DNA of 35,215 nucleotides from Kiritimatiellia bacterium (GCA_017405115.1 JAFRBA010000040.1:1-35215), one strand, 5' to 3'. Counted from the first letter of the stretch, positions 6,744 to 14,648 are shown. A program made the numbers and translations. The notes: generated by a model from the letters alone, not told the origin.

Positions 6744-6857
6744 AACTCCGATGTGTCCGAAGCTCCGCTAACGCTTCGCTTCTTTTTGCCGGGGGGCATC
6801 GCCCCCAGACCCCCAAAAGAGCCGCAGCGTTAGCGAAGGCTCGGATAAATCGGAGTT
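6744..6857. repeat. 114-bp long-hairpin element downstream of the GxxExxY gene
   Basis: Nested complementary blocks fold into one long hairpin: AACTCCGAT 6744-6752 with ATCGGAGTT 6849-6857, TCCGA 6756-6760 with TCGGA 6841-6845, CGCTAACGCT 6766-6775 with AGCGTTAGCG 6826-6835, and an inner GGGGGC/GCCCCC stem at 6792-6806. This is too symmetrical for chance. It could be a MITE-like remnant, a REP-type element or a structured terminator shared by the convergent genes on each side. Confidence 0.7.
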
Positions 6858-6866
6858 AATTTCCTG

Positions 6867-7262
6867 TTACGACACAGTAGAGAGACGTTCCAGGTCGAAT
6901 GTTTCGTACTGGAGCTGTGCGCGACCGAAGTTGACGAGCAGCGCGAATCTGATCTTTGTCGCTCGCATGTAGTGTATGACCTGCGCCCATTCGACCTTCG
7001 ACAGCGATCGGATCGCCTTGAGCTCGACGATGTAGCTGCGGTCGAAGCACGTGAAGTCCGCTCGATAAGTCGTCTTCAGGGGCTGTCCGTCGTAGACGAC
7101 GCGGACTTCGTCCTCCCGCACGTACGGTATGCCCGCCCTTGCAAACTCGATTTCAAGGGCGTCGCCGTATGCCGACTCCAGAAAGCCCTGTCCAAGCGTC
7201 TTGTGGACGCGTATCGCGCATCCCATGATTGCGTATGCCCTTGGATTGTCGCTAAGTTTCAT
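6867..7262 (-). CDS. GxxExxY family protein (PD-(D/E)xK-like fold)
   Basis: A 131-residue protein and the only clear gene on the minus strand. The name-giving motif is G26-FLESAY-32. A PD-(D/E)xK-like core follows: D69 in YRADF and E80-L-K82 in IVELKAI, then a helix (SKVEWAQVIHYMRAT) and a final strand pair (RFALLVNFG). Family members are common in environmental bacteria; a nuclease-related role is suggested by the fold but not established. The start at 7262 is supported by an extended -10 (TGGTACAAT) ending six bases before it, which implies a leaderless message. The gene is enclosed by 20-bp inverted repeats at 6661-6680 and 7358-7377 and followed by a long hairpin, so it may have arrived as a small insertion. 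Confidence 0.88.
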   Translation of the reverse strand: MKLSDNPRAYAIMGCAIRVHKTLGQGFLESAYGDALEIEFARAGIPYVREDEVRVVYDGQPLKTTYRADFTCFDRSYIVELKAIRSLSKVEWAQVIHYMRATKIRFALLVNFGRAQLQYETFDLERLSTVS

Positions 7263-7268
7263 GTGCGT

Positions 7269-7277
7269 ATTGTACCA
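7269..7277 (-). promoter_or_regulatory. Extended -10 promoter, leaderless start at 7262
   Basis: On the minus strand TGGTACAAT, with the hexamer at 7274-7269 and a six-base gap to the ATG at 7262. This is the same geometry as the 4349 gene. No Shine-Dalgarno is present. Confidence 0.65.
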
Positions 7278-7357
7278 TAATCACGGCCTCGCAGAGGCCG
7301 CCTGTAAAACAATCAAATGGAATCTCCACTTGTGGCGGTTGGAGCGCGCGAAGCCGT

Positions 7358-7377
7358 GGAGCGGTAGCGAGAACCCC
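7358..7377. repeat. Right 20-bp inverted repeat flanking the GxxExxY gene
   Basis: GGAGCGGTAGCGAGAACCCC, reverse complement of 6661-6680 except for one base. The stretch 7278-7420 otherwise holds only a small hairpin (GGCCTC GCA GAGGCC at 7285-7299) and no gene. Confidence 0.7.
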
Positions 7378-7425
7378 AACCGTCGGAGTTTCTTTACGAT
7401 TTCAGGTGATTGCTCGCGGAATTTG

Positions 7426-7434
7426 TGGTAGAAT
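7426..7434 (+). promoter_or_regulatory. Extended -10 promoter of the GH31 gene
   Basis: TGGTAGAAT with hexamer 7429-7434. The leader would be about 25 nt and contains a strong Shine-Dalgarno AAAGGAG (7453-7459) six bases before the ATG at 7466. Confidence 0.6.
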
Positions 7435-7465
7435 TCCCTGTGTTGGCTAGGGAAAGGAGAAAAAC

Positions 7466-9961
7466 ATGGCAAGGGAAAACATGACCGGGACGCACATCAA
7501 GCTGATGGCGGCGCTGGGCGGCGCGTGCGTTGCGTTGGGTCTCTTCGGCGTAGAGGTCCGCACCGAGAAGCTCGGCGACGACCTCTGGCGCGTGCGGATG
7601 AGCAGGGACGGCAAGTGGACCGAGTCCGCGCTGAACCGATACGGAATCATAGAGAGGCTCAAGCCCGTCGAGACAGGCTCCTACCTTGACTTCGGCGTCG
7701 TCAAGGCCGAGGCCAGGCAGGTCGGGAAGGGTTTCGAGCTCAGGTTCCCGCTCGCAAAGGGCGACCGCGTGTACGGGCTCGGGGACGTGAGCCGCAAGAG
7801 CCTGAACCGCCGCGGGGACTCCTACGAGATATGGGTGAAGAACATCTACTCGTACATTCCGGTTCCGATGATGATGACCTCTTCGGGATGGGGCGTGCTG
7901 GTGAACACGACGTTCCGCCACACGTTTGACGTCGGCAAGACGGATCCCGACGCCGTGGTCGTAACGGCGAAGGAGGGCGAAGTCGACTTCTACGTGTTCA
8001 AGGGACGCGACTACCGCGCGATGCTCGACACGTACACGCGCCTCACGGGCCGCCCGGCGCTGCTGCCGGCGTTCGCATTCGGCTTCGCCTACGTCGCCAA
8101 CGAGAACATCGACTCGTTCGACCTGACGAGCGAGGCGTTCGAGTTCCGCCGGCAGAAGCTCCCCTGCGACATAATCGGCCTGGAGCCCGGCTGGATGGAG
8201 TACCGCTACGACTTCACCACCAAGAAGAGCTGGAACAAGGGGCGCTTCAAGTTCCCCTACTGGATCAAGCCGGCCGACCACAGGCGCACGTGGATCGGCG
8301 CCCTCGAGAACATGGGCTTCAAGCTGTCGCTCTGGCTCTGCAACAACTACGACGTGTTCTGGTTCGAGGAGCAGTGCGCCGCCGGGCTCGCGCGCCCCAC
8401 CTCGAAGCGCAGCGACACGCGGAGCGACCGCGAGTCGGAGGTGTTCTTCGACAAGCGCGTGGAGGGTGACTTCTCCGGACAGGAGCAGGAGAGGATGGAC
8501 GCCCGTCTGCTCGAGGCCGAGGTCGGCAACGCGCGAATCCAGAGCGTCGGGCGGCCCGACAAGCTGATGGGCAAGGACCAGGACGCGTCGAAGGAGGCCT
8601 GGTTCGAGCACCTGAAGAAGTTCGTCGACCGCGGCGCGCGGTGCTTCAAGCTCGACGCGTCGCAGCAGGTGCACGAGTTCCCCGGCCGCGTGTACGCCGG
8701 CAAGCTCTCGCACGACGAGGCCCACAACATGTACTCCGTCGTCTACGACAAGCAGATGGCCGAGGGATTCGAGGTCTACACCGGCAAGCGCGCGATGGTC
8801 TACTCCGCGGCGGGCTATACGGGCCTGCAGCGCTACGTCGCGACATGGGCGGGCGACACGGGCGGCGGCCAGGGTCCGCTGATCTCTGCGCTCAACCTCG
8901 GCATGTCGGGGCACCCCAACCAGAGCTGCGACATGAACACGTTCGACATCGCCTCCGTCCACTTCGGCGTGTTCGCGCCGTGGAGCCAGCAGAACAACTG
9001 GGACTACTACCACCAGATATGGTTCCGCGAAGAGGAGAAGACGAACGCGATACGCGAGTACCTCAACATACGCTACAGGCTCTTCCCCTACCTCTATGCC
9101 ACGGCGGCGGAGGCGTCGCGCACGGGATGGCCCATCATGCGTCCGCTCCCGCTTGTGTATCCGGAGGCGGAGGAGTACGCGGACGAGGCCGGCACGTACC
9201 TGCTCGGGGACAGCCTGCTCGTCTCGGCGTTCTCCAGCGAGGTCAAGATCCCCGAGGGGGTCTGGTACGAGTGGCGCACCGGCGAGCCGGTCCGCGGCCC
9301 CTGCACGCTGCCCGTCGTCAAGACCGACACATGGGGCGGCGCGGTCTACGTCAAGGCCGGCGCGATCGTCCCGATGTGGCCCCTCAAGCAGCATATCGAC
9401 CGCGGCTGGAACGACAAGGTCGAGCTCAACGTCTATCTCGGCGCCGACGGGGCGTTTGACTGGTACGAGGACGACGGCGACTCCCTCGCCTACCGCTCGG
9501 GCGCGTCGGCGACGGCCCGGGTGAGCCTCAGGGGAGGCGTCCTCGAGATCGGCGCGCGCCAGGGTTCCTTCGACGGCATGCCGGAGAAGCACGACATCAC
9601 GGTGGTCTGGCACAACTGCGGCATGACGGCGACGTCCGAGCTGGGCGCCGTCAGGGCTGACGAGCGCATGGTGGTCTCCGCGCCCAAGGACATCCTGCCG
9701 CCGCCCGACTCGCTTGCCGTCTGCGAATACGACGCGCTTGAGAAGACCGCGCGCCCGAAGTCGATGACAGTCGAGGAATACTGCACCGGCATCCTTCGCG
9801 ACCGCGCCGCGGCGACAAGGCCGGGATGCGTCGCTGGGCTGCAAGGGAGCTTGCCACGGCGAAGGAGTTCCTCGCGATCGTGCGGGCCGACAGCAGACTG
9901 GGCTACGAGAGCTCAAACCGCTACATGTACGTTCCCAACGACATCCTGGAGAAGATACTGA
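7466..9961 (+). CDS. Glycoside hydrolase family 31 (alpha-glucosidase/alpha-xylosidase type), 3' end disturbed
   Basis: An 831-codon frame. Residues about 30-200 are the N-terminal beta-sandwich (ending ALLPAFAFGFAYV), and about 205-560 the (beta/alpha)8 barrel. The nucleophile is D397 in CFKLDAS and the acid/base D464 in WAGDTGGG, both typical of GH31. GHPNQSCDMNTFD and WSQQNNWDYY complete the active-site loops. The sandwich domains after the barrel follow (VKAGAIVPMWP, then YEDDGDSLAYR). The N-terminus has a hydrophobic stretch (LMAALGGACVALGLFG), so it may be exported. It would release glucose or xylose from the non-reducing ends of alpha-linked glycans. From about residue 785 the frame becomes arginine/serine-rich and unprotein-like, while another frame (9826-9990) is protein-like. 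The true protein end is therefore uncertain. Confidence 0.88.
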   Translation: MARENMTGTHIKLMAALGGACVALGLFGVEVRTEKLGDDLWRVRMSRDGKWTESALNRYGIIERLKPVETGSYLDFGVVKAEARQVGKGFELRFPLAKGDRVYGLGDVSRKSLNRRGDSYEIWVKNIYSYIPVPMMMTSSGWGVLVNTTFRHTFDVGKTDPDAVVVTAKEGEVDFYVFKGRDYRAMLDTYTRLTGRPALLPAFAFGFAYVANENIDSFDLTSEAFEFRRQKLPCDIIGLEPGWMEYRYDFTTKKSWNKGRFKFPYWIKPADHRRTWIGALENMGFKLSLWLCNNYDVFWFEEQCAAGLARPTSKRSDTRSDRESEVFFDKRVEGDFSGQEQERMDARLLEAEVGNARIQSVGRPDKLMGKDQDASKEAWFEHLKKFVDRGARCFKLDASQQVHEFPGRVYAGKLSHDEAHNMYSVVYDKQMAEGFEVYTGKRAMVYSAAGYTGLQRYVATWAGDTGGGQGPLISALNLGMSGHPNQSCDMNTFDIASVHFGVFAPWSQQNNWDYYHQIWFREEEKTNAIREYLNIRYRLFPYLYATAAEASRTGWPIMRPLPLVYPEAEEYADEAGTYLLGDSLLVSAFSSEVKIPEGVWYEWRTGEPVRGPCTLPVVKTDTWGGAVYVKAGAIVPMWPLKQHIDRGWNDKVELNVYLGADGAFDWYEDDGDSLAYRSGASATARVSLRGGVLEIGARQGSFDGMPEKHDITVVWHNCGMTATSELGAVRADERMVVSAPKDILPPPDSLAVCEYDALEKTARPKSMTVEEYCTGILRDRAAATRPGCVAGLQGSLPRRRSSSRSCGPTADWATRAQTATCTFPTTSWRRY

Positions 9962-9990
9962 ACTGCCTGGCTGTCGCTCGCGAAGGCTGA
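9826..9990 (+). pseudogene. Protein-like tail in a second frame at the GH31 3' end
   Basis: This frame reads MRRWAARELATAKEFLAIVR, then ADSRLGYESSNRYMYVPNDI, LEKILNCLAVAREG and stop. It is clearly protein-like, unlike the overlapping end of the GH31 frame. It looks like the last 55 residues of another exported enzyme or of the original fused protein, joined by a frameshift around 9800-9826. I cannot name its family. A sequencing indel would produce the same picture. Confidence 0.5.
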
Positions 9991-10031
9991 GGTTGCCGCG
10001 AGTCGCGCAGTTGTTACCCCGGGGGGCAGTT

Positions 10032-10040
10032 TGATATACT
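10032..10040 (+). promoter_or_regulatory. Extended -10 promoter, leaderless start at 10048
   Basis: TGATATACT with hexamer 10035-10040, ending seven bases before the ATG. A weak -35-like TTGTTA (10011-10016) lies 18 bp upstream. No Shine-Dalgarno is present. Confidence 0.65.
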
Positions 10041-10047
10041 ACACGCC

Positions 10048-11079
10048 ATGTACCCAGACGTTTCATTGTGGCTTTCGGTCGTCTTCATGGTAGGCGGCCT
10101 TGCCGCGCTTGCATGGTCGAGCGACATGTTCGTGGTCGGCTCGGCGGCGCTTGCCCGCGCACTCGGTCTCTCCCCGTTCATAGTCGGCATGGTCGTGATA
10201 GGCTTCGGCACTAGCGCGCCCGAGCTGTGCGTCTCGGCCCTGTCCGGCCTCTCCGGCCACGCCAACCTCTCCCTTGGCAACGCATACGGCAGCTGCGTGT
10301 TCAACACGGCCGTGATCCTCGGCGTCGCGGCGCTCATAGCGCCGCTTGCCGTCAAGCCCTCGGTGTCGTTCGTGGCCGGGCCTGGCCTGGCCGCGGTTTC
10401 GCTCTTCTCGCTGTGCGTGCTGCGCGACGGCTCCTGCGGGCGCGCGGAGGCGACGGCGCTCCTCGTGACGTTCGCTGTGATGATGCCGCTGTACTGCTGG
10501 TACGACCAGTGGGTGAAGAAGGGCGACGGTCGTGCGCAGGCCGGCGAGCCCACGAGCCCACCCGTGCCTGAGCCATGTCAGCGCGGCTCGCTGGCCAAAT
10601 CATCTGTCCAGGTCGTTGTCGGGCTGGTGGTCCTCGTCGCCTCCGCGCATTTCCTCGTGTGGGGTGCGGTCGACTTCGCGAAGTTTCTTCACGTGAGCGA
10701 CCTTGTCATAGGGCTCACCATCGTCGCGGCCGGCACGTCGTTGCCGGAGCTTGCGAGCGCGATAGCATCCGCCCGCCGCAGGGAGCACGAGTTCGTGCTC
10801 GGCAACATCGTGGGGTCTAACTTCTTCAACATGCTTGCGGTCGTCGGCATCGCGACGGTCATTTCGCCGGTCACGCCGGAGAACGGCGGCTTCTCCCGCT
10901 ATGTGCTTCTCCGCGACCTGCCGCTCCTGACGGCGCTGTCGGTCTCAATCACCCTGTTCGGCGTAAACTGGCGCAGCCCGCGGCAGCCCGGTTTAGTCAC
11001 GCGTCCGAAGGCCGTCGTGTGGGTGGTTGTCTTCGTGGCCTACACGGTGTTGATGTTCCTTCAGGAGTCCTCCGGCTAG
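10048..11079 (+). CDS. Calcium/sodium antiporter family protein (CaCA, YrbG-like)
   Basis: A 343-residue membrane protein with the two inverted alpha repeats of the Ca2+:cation antiporter superfamily. Repeat 1 has GFGTSAPEL at 52-60 and GNAYGSCVFNT near 78. Repeat 2 has AAGTSLPELASAIA near 229 and GNIVGSNFFN. The glutamates and the Asn/Ser in these repeats line the ion site in known members. About ten membrane helices are visible, with a charged loop (KKGDGRAQAGEPTSPPVP) between the halves. It probably exports Ca2+ in exchange for Na+ or H+. It is a single-gene unit with its own leaderless-type promoter. Confidence 0.93.
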   Translation: MYPDVSLWLSVVFMVGGLAALAWSSDMFVVGSAALARALGLSPFIVGMVVIGFGTSAPELCVSALSGLSGHANLSLGNAYGSCVFNTAVILGVAALIAPLAVKPSVSFVAGPGLAAVSLFSLCVLRDGSCGRAEATALLVTFAVMMPLYCWYDQWVKKGDGRAQAGEPTSPPVPEPCQRGSLAKSSVQVVVGLVVLVASAHFLVWGAVDFAKFLHVSDLVIGLTIVAAGTSLPELASAIASARRREHEFVLGNIVGSNFFNMLAVVGIATVISPVTPENGGFSRYVLLRDLPLLTALSVSITLFGVNWRSPRQPGLVTRPKAVVWVVVFVAYTVLMFLQESSG

Positions 11080-11085
11080 CTCGGA

Positions 11086-11341
11086 GCGCATCCGCGAATC
11101 GTGCGGGCGCGCATTTCGCTCACAGGGCGCTGCGTGGCGGTGCCGCCCGAACCGATTTCGCGGCATGGCTGCGGGAAATCCGGTTCACCTCGGTGGCCGT
11201 ATGCGAAAGCAAAAGCCAGAGATTTGGTTGACTGCCAGCGGGCCATGCCGCCGGGACCGCCGAAATCCGGGTCGGGAGCAGCGTCGGACGGCAAGGCGGC
11301 ATTGTAGCGTTCCGTGATGGCAGCACGATTCACGGATGCGC
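11086..11341. repeat. 256-bp element with 19-bp terminal inverted repeats
   Basis: GCGCATCCGCGAATCGTGC at 11086-11104 is the reverse complement of 11323-11341 except for one base. The ends lie just after the antiporter stop codon and before the gnd promoter. The interior has no convincing gene; an antisense frame at 11076-11333 contains a long open stretch but no recognisable domain or start signal. The size and ends fit a MITE-like or decayed element. No target-site duplication is obvious. Confidence 0.55.
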
Positions 11342-11390
11342 CCGATGGCGGAGGTGGGCGGGCGCAGGATTTACACCAGCGGCCTGATTT

Positions 11391-11399
11391 TGGTAAAAT
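11391..11399 (+). promoter_or_regulatory. Extended -10 promoter of gnd
   Basis: TGGTAAAAT with hexamer TAAAAT at 11394-11399. The leader would be about 70 nt, unlike the other promoters here, with a Shine-Dalgarno (AAGGGAAGG near 11466-11474) before the ATG at 11479. The leader has room for regulatory structure, but I see no known riboswitch. Confidence 0.55.
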
Positions 11400-11478
11400 A
11401 CCCGACGACAGCAGGCGGCGTCCGATGCGTGGGGCGCATGGTCCTGGTTCGAAGTGAACAACCTGAAGGGAAGGTCAA

Positions 11479-12930
11479 ATGAAAAAGGCAGACATCGGGC
11501 TGATCGGCCTCGCCGTGATGGGCGAGAACCTCATCATGAACATGGAGTCCAAGGGCTTCACGGTCGCGTGCTTCAACCGCACCGTCGCGAAGGTGGACGC
11601 ATTCTTGGAGGGCAGGGCCAAGGGCAAGAACATCATCGGCTGCCATTCGATACAGGAGCTTGCCGACAGCCTCGAGAAGCCTCGCAAGGTGTTCTGCATG
11701 GTCAAGGCCGGCGCGGCGGTCGACGCGATGATCGAGGAGCTCCTGAAGGTGCTCGAGTCCGGCGACATCATCATAGACGGCGGCAACAGCCACTTCCCGG
11801 ACACGATACGCCGCACGAAGTACGTGGAGTCGAAGGGGCTCCTCTACGTCGGTACGGGCGTCTCGGGCGGAGAGGAGGGCGCGCTCAAGGGCCCGTCGAT
11901 GATGCCCGGCGGCTCGCCCGCCGCGTGGCCGTTCGTAAAGCCCATCTTCCAGGGCATCTGCGCCAAGGTCGAGGACGGCCAGGCCGGCTGCGCCTGGGTC
12001 GGAGAGACCGGAGCGGGGCACGTCGTCAAGATGGTCCACAACGGCATCGAGTACGGCGACAGTCAGCTCATCTGCGAAAGCTACCAGCTCATGCGCGACC
12101 TGCTGGGCATGTCCGACGACGAGATGCACGAGGTCTTCAAGAAGTGGAACACGACCGAGCTCGACAGCTACCTCATCGAGATCACACGCGACATCCTCGC
12201 GTTCAAGGACGAGGACGGCTCGCCGATCGTGGAGAAGATCCTCGACACCGCGGGCCAGAAGGGCACGGGCAAGTGGACAGGCATCGCGGCGCTCGACGAA
12301 GGCGTTCCGCTCACGCTCATCGGCGAGGCCGTCTTTGCGCGCTGCCTCTCGGCGATGAAGGCCGACCGCGTCGAGGCCGCGAAGGCGTACGGGCGCAAGA
12401 TTCCCGCGTTCGCCGGCGACAAGGCCGCGTTCGTGGACGCGATCCGCCAGGCGCTCTACGCGTCGAAGATCGTCTCCTACGCGCAGGGCTACACTCTCAT
12501 GCGCACTGCGGCGAAGACGTACGGATGGAACCTCAACTACGGCGGCATCGCGCTCATGTGGCGCGGTGGCTGCATCATCCGCTCGGTCTTCCTCGGCAAG
12601 ATCAAGGAGGCGTACGACAAGAATCCGCAGCTTTCCAACCTGCTGCTCGACCCGTACTTCAAGGAGACTGTCGAGAAGCTCGTGCCCGCGTGGCGCACGG
12701 TCGCTTCGACGGCGCTGCAGTACGGCGTGCCCGCGCCGACCATGACCTCGGCGCTCTCGTACTTCGACGGCTACACGACCGAAAGGCTGCCCGCGAACCT
12801 GCTGCAGGCCCAGCGCGACTACTTCGGCGCCCACACCTACGAGAGGCTCGACGCCCCGCGCGGACAGTTCTTCCACACGAACTGGACGGGCCACGGCGGC
12901 ACGACCTCCGCGGCGACCTACAATGCCTGA
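11479..12930 (+). CDS. gnd: 6-phosphogluconate dehydrogenase, decarboxylating
   Basis: A 483-residue enzyme of the oxidative pentose phosphate pathway, cytosolic, converting 6-phosphogluconate and NADP+ to ribulose 5-phosphate, CO2 and NADPH. The Rossmann motif GLAVMG is at 10-15, and N33-R34-T35 at the end of strand 2 suits NADP+. IIDGGNSHFPDT and GVSGGEEGALKGPSMMPGG are family signatures. The catalytic lysine is K184 in VVKMVHNGIEYGD, with H187 and N188. The end FFHTNWTGHGG is typical of the long homodimeric type. Length is normal for the family. Its stop lies 13 bases before the preferred start of the lipoprotein gene, so the two are probably cotranscribed. Confidence 0.97.
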   Translation: MKKADIGLIGLAVMGENLIMNMESKGFTVACFNRTVAKVDAFLEGRAKGKNIIGCHSIQELADSLEKPRKVFCMVKAGAAVDAMIEELLKVLESGDIIIDGGNSHFPDTIRRTKYVESKGLLYVGTGVSGGEEGALKGPSMMPGGSPAAWPFVKPIFQGICAKVEDGQAGCAWVGETGAGHVVKMVHNGIEYGDSQLICESYQLMRDLLGMSDDEMHEVFKKWNTTELDSYLIEITRDILAFKDEDGSPIVEKILDTAGQKGTGKWTGIAALDEGVPLTLIGEAVFARCLSAMKADRVEAAKAYGRKIPAFAGDKAAFVDAIRQALYASKIVSYAQGYTLMRTAAKTYGWNLNYGGIALMWRGGCIIRSVFLGKIKEAYDKNPQLSNLLLDPYFKETVEKLVPAWRTVASTALQYGVPAPTMTSALSYFDGYTTERLPANLLQAQRDYFGAHTYERLDAPRGQFFHTNWTGHGGTTSAATYNA

Positions 12931-12943
12931 AAGGGAAGTGCGC

Positions 12944-14116
12944 ATGAGAAGCCGCATGTCATTGGCCGCGGGCTACCTGCTCGCGACAGTCGCCGTTTCC
13001 CTCGTCTCCGGGTGCTTCACGGCGCAGAAGGCGCCGTGCAGTTCCGAAGGCCCCGCCGCAGCGCCGGCGCAGCCGCCGCTCAAGGTCGCCGTCTACGCCG
13101 ACGCAGGCCCTAGCGGCATCGGAGCCGTCGAGTGGTTTCGACTGGTGAACGAGTCGCCAGAGATGGAGCTGCACCTCGTGGACGGAGCGGGCGTCCGCCG
13201 CGGCGCGCTTGACGGGATTGACCTTCTTGTCATGCCGGGCGGCAACAGCAAGACCGAGTTCACGACGCTGGGCACCAACGGCGTTCTGAAGCTCAAGGAG
13301 TTCCTCCGCAACGGCGGCGGCTACATCGGCACCTGCGCGGGATGCTGCCTGCTCATGGATGGCGAGGACCGCCGCGCCCGGATGATGCCATGGGACAGGA
13401 GCGGCACGGAGAACGTTACGCTGTTCCCGACTCTCGACGTGAACGAGAAGGGCGCCGCCGCGCTCGGGATCAAGAAGGGCGGGCACGTCGTCCGCTTCCA
13501 CGGCGGGCCGTTCATGTGGCCCACCACGAACGTCATCGCCGACGCGAAGATGGAGGTCTGGGCCACCATGGACGCCGAGGGCACGATGAAGGGCAGGGTC
13601 GACCCGAAGAAGCGCATGTACGGCGCGGCGGCCATGATAGGCGGTACCTACGGCAAGGGCAGGGTGTTCGTCATCTCAGCGCATCCGGAGTACTTCAACA
13701 GCACGCTCTACATCGTGCGTGGCGCGTTCAAGTACGTCACCGGGCGCGACGTCACGTTCCCGGCGCGCCCGCGCAGCCGGCGCGCCATCAGCGTGGGCTT
13801 CGTTTCCGGCGGCATCAGCGGCATAGACACGGCCGAGACGGCGATAGCCCTTGCTTCCGAGAAGGACTTCGACCTCGTGCTGATCGACGTGGACGGCGTG
13901 AAGCAGCGCCGCCTCGACCATATCGACGTCCTGGTGCTGACGAGCGACAAGCTGGCGAAGAACGACGCGTTCAAGTCCGCCCTCGCGGAGTTCGTCGGTC
14001 GCGGCGGCAAGGTCGTCGGCTTCAAGAGCGGCGTCAGCATGCTGCCGCCAGGCGGCGTCGTCTGCGGAACGCGCAAGGACGCCGTCAAGACGATTCGCAG
14101 CCTCTTCGAGGACTGA
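12944..14116 (+). CDS. Lipoprotein with DJ-1/PfpI-like (BPL_N, GATase-like) domain
   Basis: I prefer the ATG at 12944 over the in-frame ATG at 12923. It has a Shine-Dalgarno (AAGGGA, 12931-12936) at the right distance and gives a clean lipoprotein signal, MRSRMSLAAGYLLATVAVSL followed by VSGC with the lipid-bearing C24. The mature part starts with a class I glutamine-amidotransferase-like fold: LLVMPGGNSKTEF, then GGYIGTCAGCCLL with C131 at the nucleophile elbow, then a conserved HGGPFMWP. This resembles the N-terminal domain of eukaryotic biotin-protein ligases (BPL_N). A second alpha/beta segment (residues about 280-390, IDVLVLTSDKLAKN, GGKVVGFKSGVSML) looks like a second, shorter flavodoxin-like unit. 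It would sit in the outer or inner membrane facing the periplasm. Substrate unknown. Confidence 0.82.
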   Translation: MRSRMSLAAGYLLATVAVSLVSGCFTAQKAPCSSEGPAAAPAQPPLKVAVYADAGPSGIGAVEWFRLVNESPEMELHLVDGAGVRRGALDGIDLLVMPGGNSKTEFTTLGTNGVLKLKEFLRNGGGYIGTCAGCCLLMDGEDRRARMMPWDRSGTENVTLFPTLDVNEKGAAALGIKKGGHVVRFHGGPFMWPTTNVIADAKMEVWATMDAEGTMKGRVDPKKRMYGAAAMIGGTYGKGRVFVISAHPEYFNSTLYIVRGAFKYVTGRDVTFPARPRSRRAISVGFVSGGISGIDTAETAIALASEKDFDLVLIDVDGVKQRRLDHIDVLVLTSDKLAKNDAFKSALAEFVGRGGKVVGFKSGVSMLPPGGVVCGTRKDAVKTIRSLFED

Positions 14117-14182
14117 CCCGGCCGCCTCGGCCAGAGATCCCTTCGCTCGCGGACGTCGCTTTCGCGCGGCGGATATTTGGTG

Positions 14183-14188
14183 TCTAAT
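14183..14188 (+). promoter_or_regulatory. Weak -10-like site before the giant surface protein
   Basis: TCTAAT at 14183-14188, preceded by TTTGGTG, 29 bases before the ATG at 14217. The TG dinucleotide is not at the extended -10 place. Shine-Dalgarno GGGAGG lies at 14202-14207. Confidence 0.35.
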
Positions 14189-14216
14189 GCAAGGCAAGAT
14201 TGGGAGGAACAGGCAC

Positions 14217-14648
14217 ATGAAGCATCCAGTGCGGACCACAACCACTTCGCCGGTGAGCGTTGGCCATGAGGTTCATTTCTTCCGCAGCATGCTGCTCGTC
14301 GGAGGCGTGGCGCTTTCTGTCATGGCCGCGAGCGCCGCTACCGACAACAACTGGCGGAAGGTGGACGGCGATGCCAACGGATCCATGGACGAAACCGCGC
14401 ACTGGACGGGCGGCGCGCCGACCATCGACCACGTCGCCGTCTTCCCCGGATCGCTCGGCTCATACACCGTCACCATCCCTGCGGAGTACGAGCTGGAGGC
14501 CAACATCCGCGCCAACGTCGTGGACGGCGAACGCTCACCCTCGACTGGCGCGACGGACGCTTCTACCAGCCGCAGCTTCCTTCGGACGCGACTACGAAGT
14601 ACGTCAACGAACCGTTCTCCTTCCGCTTCAAGGGCTCCCACTTCTTGA
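14217..14648 (+). CDS. N-terminal part of a giant beta-helix surface protein, before a frameshift
   Basis: The start at 14217 (MKHPVRTTTTSPVSVGHEVH) is preferred over the ATG at 14187 because GGGAGG at 14202-14207 is well placed. An export signal follows (RSMLLVGGVALSVMAASAA), then the family start NNWRKVDGDANGSM and the strand-rich YTVTIPAEYELEANIRANV. After DGE (about 14530) the frame turns into Ser/Arg-rich nonsense and stops at 14646-14648. From 14531 the +2 frame reads TLTLDWRDGRFYQPQLPSDA, a natural continuation. The protein is therefore split from the 14645-18793 frame by a missing base near 14528-14531. This could be a true mutation, phase variation, or a sequencing error. Confidence 0.75.
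   Translation: MKHPVRTTTTSPVSVGHEVHFFRSMLLVGGVALSVMAASAATDNNWRKVDGDANGSMDETAHWTGGAPTIDHVAVFPGSLGSYTVTIPAEYELEANIRANVVDGERSPSTGATDASTSRSFLRTRLRSTSTNRSPSASRAPTS

Noticed and set aside
7394..10066. 890-codon antisense open frame over GH31
   Set aside because: Same composition effect; the + strand carries the GH31 catalytic motifs.
11076..11333. 85-codon antisense ORF between antiporter and gnd
   Set aside because: Lies within the inverted-repeat element, no recognisable domain and no supporting start signal.
11454..12947. 497-codon + strand frame overlapping gnd
   Set aside because: Arg/His/Gly-rich shadow; gnd is unambiguous in its own frame.
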